Shown: piece after piece, positions 9,739 to 17,901 of the stretch | Layout: each line of letters opens with the position of its first letter | Numbering within the stretch: the stretch's first letter is position 1 | Assembly: GCA_022508425.1 (NCBI GenBank) | Contig: JAFLVF010000003.1 | Coordinates: 1-50,310 of the forward strand | Direction of reading: 5' to 3' | From: Clostridiales bacterium | GTDB taxonomy: Bacteria > Bacillota > Clostridia > Christensenellales > Pumilibacteraceae | Length of the DNA: 50,310 bases | Position numbers and translations under genes: made by a program | The notes under the pieces: generated by a model | Seen by the model: only the letters and a program-made list of their open reading frames with translations | The model's database searches: none | What the model was told of the DNA's origin: nothing

Positions 9739-11010
9739 TTATTCTGCCTTCGTTCTCAACGCAGCGTCAAGAGCATCGACAGCAGCGTTGATGTTGGCAG
9801 CCGTTGTCTCGCCGTTGTAGACGCCGTTGCCGAACGTCTCAAGGCCTTCCCAGAACTTATCGGGAGTGACGAGCTGCATGTGGCCGCCGGCAGCATTCTG
9901 CTCGGCAAGCGCGGCAAGCATCGGGTCGGCAGTTACACGGGGATCTTTAGCGCCCTCGATGTTGGTCGGGCAGTCGCCGGTCGCAATGTAACGCTTGATC
10001 TGGTTCTCCTTCGTGTTGAAGTAGTTGGCAAGCGCAAGCGAAGCCTCTACCGCCGCTTCCGATTTAGCCGGGTTGACGCCGCAGTACTTCGCGCCCATGA
10101 ACGAGCCCATCTGATACTCTTTGCCAGTCGTGTCGGTGAACTTAGGAAGCTTGGTGAAGCCGATACGCTCTCTGCTCCAGCCGTCCGTGCTGTCGGCCAT
10201 GTTGTAAAGCGCGTTGTTCTCGTTGACCCATGTTCCCATGACGCCCGCAACAACCGTGCCGGCCTCGAAGCCTACTGCAACGGAGTTGTTACCGGTGCTC
10301 GCGGTGAATGCGCCGTTGGCGCCGGTGCCGAAGTACTTAAGGAAGGTTTTGCCCGCCTCGTAGCCTTTGTCGGTCTTCAGGGTGATCTCGTTGTTGCTCG
10401 CAGTGTCGCCGAGACCTACGCCCATAGCGAAGAAGAACGTCGGGTTATAGAAGCCGTTGCCGTAATCGAAGATAATCTTCTTGCCGGAAGCGGTTGCTTT
10501 CGTAACCATCGTGTCGAGCGACTTAACGTCGTCGGCGGTGAAGAATTGGGTATCGTAGATAAGGAAGTAGCCGTTGGAGTTGGCGTTGGGGAAGGCATAG
10601 TACTTGCCGTCGATTGCCGCCGCGTCAACAGCGCCTGCGCCGTCGCGAGCTTGGATCTCGGTGACGTAGTTGTTGGGAAGAGCCTGAAGCGCGCCCTGAG
10701 CCACGTTCTTGTCGATCTGGTCGGACGCAAGGAAGTAGATGTTGGGACCGGTTGCAGGGTCGGTACGAACAGCCGACGCCGCGTCGCCCTCGCCCTTGGC
10801 CTCGAACGTTACGTTCCAATCTTTTGTTTCATCGGGATGAGCGGTCTTGTAATCTTTGACCATTTGCTCATAAGCGGTGATAGCGCCGTCGGGGCACCAT
10901 ACCTTAATGACCAAACCATCATCCTTTTTTTCGCCGCAAGCCGCAAGGCCGCCGCAAACGGAGAGCGCCATAGTAGACGCCAAGAGTAATGAGAGCAATT
11001 TCTTTTTCAT
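9739..11010 (-). CDS. malE: Maltodextrin-binding lipoprotein (extracellular solute-binding protein, MalE-like)
   Basis: MKKKLLSLLLASTMALSVCGGLAACGEKKDDGLVIKVWCPDGAITAYEQMV; lipobox GLAACG; permeases immediately downstream. Confidence 0.9.
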   Translation of the reverse strand: MKKKLLSLLLASTMALSVCGGLAACGEKKDDGLVIKVWCPDGAITAYEQMVKDYKTAHPDETKDWNVTFEAKGEGDAASAVRTDPATGPNIYFLASDQIDKNVAQGALQALPNNYVTEIQARDGAGAVDAAAIDGKYYAFPNANSNGYFLIYDTQFFTADDVKSLDTMVTKATASGKKIIFDYGNGFYNPTFFFAMGVGLGDTASNNEITLKTDKGYEAGKTFLKYFGTGANGAFTASTGNNSVAVGFEAGTVVAGVMGTWVNENNALYNMADSTDGWSRERIGFTKLPKFTDTTGKEYQMGSFMGAKYCGVNPAKSEAAVEASLALANYFNTKENQIKRYIATGDCPTNIEGAKDPRVTADPMLAALAEQNAAGGHMQLVTPDKFWEGLETFGNGVYNGETTAANINAAVDALDAALRTKAE

Positions 11011-11049
11011 AATTTCCTCCAATATGATTTTTTATAATTGCTTGAGCTT

Positions 11050-11078
11050 ATTATAACATCGAACACATTCATTGTCAA
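11050..11078 (-). promoter_or_regulatory. Consensus sigma-A type promoter for the mal operon
   Basis: Minus strand TTGACA - 17 nt - TATAAT about 40-70 nt upstream of malE-like start. Confidence 0.85.
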
Positions 11079-11214
11079 TAGGATTTTTCAAAAATGTTTA
11101 CATTTTTTTGTTCAATTTGACTATAAATATACCTGTATTTTTCCCCGTTTTCGACAAATTATGCGCGGCGTTATATGTGCCGCGTACACGATACCCCACC
11201 CGCGCAAACGCATA

Positions 11215-11253
11215 GATAAGCGCCGCTTTTGTGTCACAAAAGCGGCGCTTATC
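11215..11253 (-). terminator. Long perfect inverted repeat, possible terminator of the 1288-aa lipoprotein gene
   Basis: GATAAGCGCCGCTTTTGTG-T-CACAAAAGCGGCGCTTATC: 19-bp perfect stem, 1-nt centre; no clear T-run. Confidence 0.55.
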
Positions 11254-11285
11254 CTCAATTATTATCTCTTACATTTTAGCTATAA

Positions 11286-14200
11286 CTATTCTTTATAATT
11301 GGGCAGGTATGTAATTCCGTCTGTCGTCTTGCCCCATTCGTTGATTCTGTAGTACTTGACGGTGCCGCCGTCGGTTATCTTGATGACGCTGTTGTTGGCG
11401 CCGTTACCCTCGACGAATGCCGCCGTCACTACCCTGCCTACCGCATTTTCGGCCGCCGACAGTATGTACGTCTTTTCCGATCCGACAGTGATTTCGCGTA
11501 TTACCGTGCCCTCGATGCCGGCTACCCTACTCGAGCCCGTCGTGAAGTATTCGGTAAAGCTTTCCGTGCCGACGGCGGTCAAGCTTATCAAACCGTTGGC
11601 TATACGCTCGGCAGTGGCCGTTATGTAGTTGCCGCCGTTGTACACCTTGATAAACACCTTGTCGGTGCCGTCGGGCATTGCATAGCCTATATACCTGACG
11701 CTACCGCAATCGATGACGGCACGACCGAAGGTATCCAGAGTCAAACTGTACCTACTGTTGAGCACGCCCGCCCCGTAAGTGATTAGAAGGGGGTTGCTCG
11801 CATAGCTCGCGTCGGCCATTATAATCTGTATCGTGTACTTGGCCATAACGGGAGCGCCGTCTACGTTGAGGCTGACGGTAATCAGATAATATCCGCTCGC
11901 AGTGCAACTCAAGTTGCCGAAGTCGACTGCCGCTTCCTTGCGCGCTCCGGTAAGCTCGCCGTCTTTGGTAGTGATGCTTATCGCGTTGAGAATTTCGCTC
12001 TTGACCGTCTGCTCGGACCGCGTGCCGCGACTGCCTGCAAACTCGTACTGCGCCAGCTTGACAATCGCACCGTCGGTGATAAGAACATTTTCAAACGTTT
12101 TTCCGGCGAAGCTTTCCGCGCCGCACGACTTGGTCGTCAACGTGTTTAGAAACTCGCCGACATAGAATTCCGCGCCCTTGCCGTATTGGAACGTGGGCGA
12201 AGTGTCGATATACGTAATGTACATCACGCCGCCGCTGACCGTATAACGGAATTGCGTACGCTGGAAATTGTTGATTTTAGAAGTGGTAAAATTGACTATA
12301 CCGGTGCCGTAGCCGTCAACGAAAATGTATTCGTTCTCGCCCATATACAGGCCGTAATACACGTCCTTATCTTCGACCGTAAACCTGTTGTTGACCGTGT
12401 CGAGATGGAATTTGTACGAGAATTCTCTGCCGCTCTCGTATAAATAATACAAGAATAAGACGTTGTTTTGCGTGTCGATATACGAATTCTTGTAGTTGCT
12501 CAGGTCTCCCATGGTGTACGAGAACTTCGTCGTGCCGTTCACGCTCAGTGTGAAATTGCCGCTCGACGCGCTAAGCTGGGCGTTGACGCCGTCAACCGTG
12601 CCGAGGAAGGTCTTGCCTGCGTACGGGTTGGTCGTCGACGTCTGATTGACCTTGCCTGCCGTCGCACTGCTCATTGTGAAGTTATACGTCACTCCGTTTA
12701 GCGTGACGCTTGACTGTACGCCCGATTTGGGCTCGAAGCCGTCGGCATACACCGCGTCGCCCCAATCGACTACATACACGGTATCCGACGCCGTTTTCTC
12801 GGCGAGCCGTATGTACAATCCGTACCACTTTTCGCTGTTGTCCTTCTTGTTTTTAATGTGGAAGGTGTCAATGCTGTATGTCGAAAACGTGCCTGCAAGT
12901 ACGTGTTGTGAGCCGTAGTTGATTGTAACAGTCTCTTTTATTTCCCATATACTCTCATTGAAAAATACAAACGGACGTTTGGCGTCATGGAAGCCGAGCT
13001 TGACCGAGTTGTCCGGATCGAGCACGATTATGCCGTTGTCATAGTAGAGTGTAAAATTGTTGGAGCCCAATCTGACTACAAGTGTGTTCTCGTTAATGCC
13101 GTATAGAACTTCACCGCGCAGGTTGCCGAAAGTCAGTTTGCTGTCCGCACCGATGACCAAATCGTCAATCCAAGTGGCCGCCGAAGCCTCGACCGCCGAA
13201 GTGCTGACGCCGAAGCCGTCGGCAATACTGTAGTATCCGTAATCGCCGTCGCCCCAATCCACGTCGTAATCCGAGTCGTAGTCGTCGTCATCGTCGTTGC
13301 CCGACGAGATAGTCGTCATCTTGGTCTTGTACGTGCCGCGCAGTGCGTCGTCCGTCACGGTAACAACAGCCGTAGCCGACGCGCCGCCGTACTCGAGCGT
13401 GATTTCATAAATGCCCGGAGTGAACGTATCGACTTTGCCCGAAATCATGTCGTATGTTACAGTGACCGGCCGGCCGTCCTCTGTCACCGTAAACAAATCC
13501 TTTGTAAACACCGTTTCGCCGGTGAACACGCCTTTGTCGGTGGGCGTGATGACAACATTTGATCTGACAACTGCGGTGTATTCGACGGTAATGGGGTCTT
13601 TGTCGTTGCCGTAGACGTATACCGCTATGCGCACCGTCTGCGGAGTGGACTTAGTATAATCAAGATCGCCGGACAAAACCTTAGCGTAGCACGTAATGGG
13701 CGTGACGAAGTCGGGATTGTTCGTCAGGCTTTGTGCGCGGCCGTCGACCGTAACCATGAGGTTGCTGAATAAGTTGTAATTTGTCTGCGTTTTGGGGACA
13801 ACCACGTTCTGATCGACTACCTTTACCTCTCCCACTCTGTCGACAACCACATATTTGATTGTAAGGTCGGAATAGGTAAAACTCGCACCGCCCGACAGTG
13901 ACGGAGGATTCTCGCTGTACGGCAAGTGAAGCTTTACATTATACTCGCCCACCGTGTTGAAGTCGACCTGCTCCACCCCTTGCAAGAAATCGTCGGGTAT
14001 CGCGTAAAATTTGATTCCGTTGATAATCAGCCTGAAATCCTTGGAAAACGCATACGTGTTGCGATCCGTGCCTTTTTTGACAATGACCGTGTCCGTATTC
14101 GCATAATCGAGTATTACGCCGTACTTGACCTCGACAGTGGCCGTATATTCGTGATTGTTGAAATGAAGGGTGATTGTATAAATACCCTCTTGCGTATACT

Positions 14201-15152
14201 TGACATCGCCTTCGACCATGTCGGGCGTTACCGGCACGTCCTCGTCGCCGAGCTTGATTGAGAACAACGACGTCAAATCTACCGTGTCGCCGTGCGGGTA
14301 AGTGACGACATTGCGCGACGAAACGGTATACGCTCTGTCGGCAACGACCTTTACTTTGGCGACCTTGGTGCGCGTCACTTGGTCAGTGTGCGTGTAGCTG
14401 AGCTTTACGTCAAACGTATCGCCTACCTTCGCGCTTGCCGCAGCGCTCTTGTCGAGCATGGCGTTGGTCACTCGCACGGCAACGCCGTCCACGTACAGCG
14501 AGAACAGTTGTGTGTAGTCATAGCCCGCAACCTTGCTCGCCTCAAGCTCTTTTAACGCGTACGACGCGACGATAGTGACATCGTCTATGACCCGCACCTT
14601 GAGCGTCTTGACCTTATCTCCGTGCGTAACTGTGTATGTGTAATCGCCCTCTTCCGCTTTTACATTGGAGGTGACCATATCCGCAGTAATCGCAACCGCC
14701 GTGCCGTCCGTCTTTGCGGTGAAATACGACTTGAAGTCGGTCGTTGCCACCTTGGTGGTGAGCACCGTCACCGATTCTTGCTTGAGCTCGAGCGAATATA
14801 CGGTCGCCTCTACTTCCACCTCCGCAGTAACAGACTCTTGCTCGTACGTGCAAATTACGTCGTACAAGCCGGCCTCCGCCACTACCGCCGAATGGTCGAC
14901 ATACGAATCGAGCACCGTAACTTGCGCGCCGTCGCTCGTAATGGAAAACAACGATGTATAATCGTATGTTTCCACTTCCGTTATCTTGACGGTGGTTTTC
15001 GGGCGCACCGCGGTGACGCTAATTATCGGATCGTGCGGCGGATCTACAGGACCTCCGCCGTCGTCGTTTTTATTCTTATTCTTGCACGCGACAAGCGACA
15101 TGCAACCGAGCGCGGCGAAAACAACCGCCGCAATAGCCTTTTTCGGTTTCAT
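11286..15152 (-). CDS. Large lipoprotein with about seven tandem Ig-like repeats and an Asp-rich segment, function unknown
   Basis: Lipobox CMSLVACKNKNKN; recurring ~75-100-aa units with the pattern 'DYTxLFSIxxDGxxVxVTxDMV...GxYxVTLxY...AxVxV'; DDDDDYDSDYDVDWGDGDYG stretch. Confidence 0.85.
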   Translation of the reverse strand: MKPKKAIAAVVFAALGCMSLVACKNKNKNDDGGGPVDPPHDPIISVTAVRPKTTVKITEVETYDYTSLFSITSDGAQVTVLDSYVDHSAVVAEAGLYDVICTYEQESVTAEVEVEATVYSLELKQESVTVLTTKVATTDFKSYFTAKTDGTAVAITADMVTSNVKAEEGDYTYTVTHGDKVKTLKVRVIDDVTIVASYALKELEASKVAGYDYTQLFSLYVDGVAVRVTNAMLDKSAAASAKVGDTFDVKLSYTHTDQVTRTKVAKVKVVADRAYTVSSRNVVTYPHGDTVDLTSLFSIKLGDEDVPVTPDMVEGDVKYTQEGIYTITLHFNNHEYTATVEVKYGVILDYANTDTVIVKKGTDRNTYAFSKDFRLIINGIKFYAIPDDFLQGVEQVDFNTVGEYNVKLHLPYSENPPSLSGGASFTYSDLTIKYVVVDRVGEVKVVDQNVVVPKTQTNYNLFSNLMVTVDGRAQSLTNNPDFVTPITCYAKVLSGDLDYTKSTPQTVRIAVYVYGNDKDPITVEYTAVVRSNVVITPTDKGVFTGETVFTKDLFTVTEDGRPVTVTYDMISGKVDTFTPGIYEITLEYGGASATAVVTVTDDALRGTYKTKMTTISSGNDDDDDYDSDYDVDWGDGDYGYYSIADGFGVSTSAVEASAATWIDDLVIGADSKLTFGNLRGEVLYGINENTLVVRLGSNNFTLYYDNGIIVLDPDNSVKLGFHDAKRPFVFFNESIWEIKETVTINYGSQHVLAGTFSTYSIDTFHIKNKKDNSEKWYGLYIRLAEKTASDTVYVVDWGDAVYADGFEPKSGVQSSVTLNGVTYNFTMSSATAGKVNQTSTTNPYAGKTFLGTVDGVNAQLSASSGNFTLSVNGTTKFSYTMGDLSNYKNSYIDTQNNVLFLYYLYESGREFSYKFHLDTVNNRFTVEDKDVYYGLYMGENEYIFVDGYGTGIVNFTTSKINNFQRTQFRYTVSGGVMYITYIDTSPTFQYGKGAEFYVGEFLNTLTTKSCGAESFAGKTFENVLITDGAIVKLAQYEFAGSRGTRSEQTVKSEILNAISITTKDGELTGARKEAAVDFGNLSCTASGYYLITVSLNVDGAPVMAKYTIQIIMADASYASNPLLITYGAGVLNSRYSLTLDTFGRAVIDCGSVRYIGYAMPDGTDKVFIKVYNGGNYITATAERIANGLISLTAVGTESFTEYFTTGSSRVAGIEGTVIREITVGSEKTYILSAAENAVGRVVTAAFVEGNGANNSVIKITDGGTVKYYRINEWGKTTDGITYLPNYKE

Positions 15153-15182
15153 TGTTACCTCTCGTTTAACTGAATACGCAAT

Positions 15183-15224
15183 GCGCGAGGTTGTGTGCAG
15201 AACACACTTTACGCAACCTCGCGC
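15183..15224 (-). other. Intercistronic hairpin
   Basis: GCGCGAGGTTG ... CAACCTCGCGC 11-bp perfect stem with inner GTGTG/CACAC pairing; no T-run on the minus strand. Confidence 0.6.
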
Positions 15225-15429
15225 TATACGTCGGTTATTTAGATGTTCCGGTTTGTACCTTAGAGAGACTCTTCACAAGTGACGCGCCAAGATTGAGCAT
15301 GAAATTTCTGCGATAGGCAGGATATGCGTCGCGGTCGTATTCATAGCGGTACGTCCGCGACACATAGACGAACCTAGCGCTGAAATTGGCAGCAAGGTTG
15401 GTGCACGAACTTGTGTAAGAGGCTCTATA

Positions 15430-17859
15430 TTACGCCGCGCGGTTGTATTCGCCTGCGTTGTAGAAGTACAGCCAGAAGTTCTTTGTAAAGTTGTTTTCAA
15501 GAACTATGGTGATCTTGTCGGTCGTCCAGACGACATAGCGCGAATATCTGCCCGACTCGCCGCCCGAGACGTCCGTTTGCTGCATGTCTTTTACGAAGCC
15601 CTTCGCACCGAACACCTCGTCGCACTTAGCTACTATCGCGTCGAAATTGGTGACCATGCCGTTCTCGTCGTACTCAGTGCTCCTGAGCGTGAGCGACAGA
15701 TCGCGGCGAAGCCACTTCGTGCCGTCCGGCTTTTCCATCTGACGGTCGCCGTAGAACGGGCCGCTAAGCTCGTCGCCGAATATGTTGAGTATATCCTCCG
15801 CTGTGGGAAGCCCGCTTGCATTAGCGCCGTAAATATCTTCGATAGCCGCTTGAGCGTTCATGTCGTTTATGCGTTCGCCGTTGATATCGTCGTAGTACAT
15901 GACGGTGTACTGATCCCAGGACGTGCGCCAGCCGCGTTCGACATAGTTGGTCGCAAGGTCGGAGCTGATCGTCGTTGCATTTATGCCCGAGTACTTGACC
16001 GTGCAGTAGCCCATGTAGACGCCGGACAGCGAATACGGATAACGAGCACTGATAAGGTGGCCGTCCGCGTCAACGGTGAGCGTGAGCACCGACGCCGAGC
16101 CGGAAATGGCAGTCGCGCTGTCCGCATAATACATCGTGTCTATCTGAAGCGCAATGTCGCGGATGACGGATGTCTCTTTGAGCGTGAAGATATAAACCTG
16201 TTTACCGTTCTGTATGCCCTCGACGCAAGAGAACAGCGCCGACGAGAACTCGAATTTAGGCATCACGGACATCAGGTTGCCTGCGACGTGCTTGGTACCT
16301 TTGAGGCCGCCGACTTTTTCTTTGGCTTCATTGGTAATCGTAGAGTCGTACTCAAACTTCTCGTAGTAGCCGTCGAATTGTCTGTAACCCGAGTACTCGA
16401 GGTGATACGCTTTGCCGTCGGACGTAGCGGAGTACTTGCCTGTCTTCTCGACGAGGATCGCGGCAGGAGTGACCCAAACGCGCGTACCGACCGTGCCCTC
16501 GGAATCGTTGCGATTCTTGACGGTTACGCCGCAATTGACGGCGGCGTTCTTGGCGCCCATAGTCAGCGAGTTGGAAAGCGACTCGACAGAATAGTCGCCC
16601 TCGTCATATTCGGGTTGGTATGTGGTGGTGTCCGTCAACTCGTAATGATAGCTGGTTGCTTTGTGCATTTCATCGAGCGCCGCAGTCAGCTTGTCGGCGT
16701 TCTTGTCCGCCGTGTACTTCGTAACGCCCGCAACGGTCGTGTTGCCTACGCCGGTAAAGTCGAGCTCCACTTCGGTGTAGCTCATAGACGACCAATCGAC
16801 AAGCGTGCCGGTCTGGGAATATTCGGCGCCGCTGTACGAGATATAGGACTGGCCCTTAAGCTTGACTATTTTGTCGTCGTCGTCAAGCACAAGCGTGAGC
16901 GAACGAAGCGAATCTTCGCCCGTAAGCATGGGAGTGAGCGAAACAACGATGTACGCCATCAAATACAGAGTGTCTTCGTCGGCGTTTTCGTCGAGCTCCA
17001 TCGTGTATATTTCCGGGGTATCGGGATCGTACGTAAATTCGTTGACGTTAAGCTGGTAGAGATGATTCCAAAGATGCTGGGTCTCCCACGCGGTAGGTAC
17101 GCTCAAGTAGTCGGTAACCGCCTTTGTCGCAATGTTGTTGTCCTTGTCGATGTACTCGGTGAGCATCTCATAGCCGTCGGCATATTCCGCTCTATAGCCG
17201 TCGGTAGCCACTACGTACTTAGTCTTGTTCGTTCCCCTCTTGTAGACGTTGGCGATGTACTCGTCGTTCGAATTCTTGACGCGCCACTTACCGCTCCACT
17301 TGCCGTCTTCCATCTTGACTTCGCTCTCGTACGAGGTGGTCCTGTCCTTACCGGAATCGTAATGATTGCGGTAGATATCCGTAACGGTACCCGTAGCGGT
17401 GATGGCGTCATTGCCTATCGCCTTAATCGCGGCGGAAGTCAGGCGACCTACGGTGCCCTCGACTACAGCCGTCTTTACACGGATGGGTTTGGTGTCCTTC
17501 TTGGTCGGATCTGCGGCCGAGGTCGCCGTCACTATAACGTTCTTGTCGATCTTCTCGGGAGCGGTGACCACCGAAACAAGTCCGGTTTCGGACACCATGA
17601 GCGTCGCGGGATCGGATACCGACCAGTTTACGGCGGTATTGTCGGTGCCCGTAACGGTGGCGGTGAGTTGGATAGTCTCGCCTGCCGAAATAGTACTCGC
17701 CGCATCGCCTATCTTAACCTCGATAACAGGCACATCCGGCGGGACGTCCGGCGGGGTGTTGTTCTTGTCCTTATTGTGGCAAGCCACAAGAGAGAAAGAC
17801 ATGATCAACACAAGAGTGTAAATCACACCAAGCGAAAACAGTCTTTTGAGCTTTTTCAT
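15430..17859 (-). CDS. Large lipoprotein with N-terminal Big2-like domain (paralog of 17902-20265)
   Basis: MKKLKRLFSLGVIYTLVLIMSFSLVACHNKDKNN lipobox; IEVKIGDAASTISAGETIQLTATVTGTDNTAVNWSVSDPATLMVSETGLVSVV Big2-like. Confidence 0.87.
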   Translation of the reverse strand: MKKLKRLFSLGVIYTLVLIMSFSLVACHNKDKNNTPPDVPPDVPVIEVKIGDAASTISAGETIQLTATVTGTDNTAVNWSVSDPATLMVSETGLVSVVTAPEKIDKNVIVTATSAADPTKKDTKPIRVKTAVVEGTVGRLTSAAIKAIGNDAITATGTVTDIYRNHYDSGKDRTTSYESEVKMEDGKWSGKWRVKNSNDEYIANVYKRGTNKTKYVVATDGYRAEYADGYEMLTEYIDKDNNIATKAVTDYLSVPTAWETQHLWNHLYQLNVNEFTYDPDTPEIYTMELDENADEDTLYLMAYIVVSLTPMLTGEDSLRSLTLVLDDDDKIVKLKGQSYISYSGAEYSQTGTLVDWSSMSYTEVELDFTGVGNTTVAGVTKYTADKNADKLTAALDEMHKATSYHYELTDTTTYQPEYDEGDYSVESLSNSLTMGAKNAAVNCGVTVKNRNDSEGTVGTRVWVTPAAILVEKTGKYSATSDGKAYHLEYSGYRQFDGYYEKFEYDSTITNEAKEKVGGLKGTKHVAGNLMSVMPKFEFSSALFSCVEGIQNGKQVYIFTLKETSVIRDIALQIDTMYYADSATAISGSASVLTLTVDADGHLISARYPYSLSGVYMGYCTVKYSGINATTISSDLATNYVERGWRTSWDQYTVMYYDDINGERINDMNAQAAIEDIYGANASGLPTAEDILNIFGDELSGPFYGDRQMEKPDGTKWLRRDLSLTLRSTEYDENGMVTNFDAIVAKCDEVFGAKGFVKDMQQTDVSGGESGRYSRYVVWTTDKITIVLENNFTKNFWLYFYNAGEYNRAA

Positions 17860-17901
17860 ACTTTTTTCTCCTTTTGGAAATTTTGATACTTCTTAATATG
17901 C

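Noticed and set aside
15577-17886. 769-aa plus-strand ORF antisense to the 809-aa lipoprotein
   Set aside because: Composition (Arg/Val/His-rich, no recognisable domains) is that of a shadow ORF opposite a real gene with a strong codon bias; the minus-strand ORF has lipobox, SD and domain logic.
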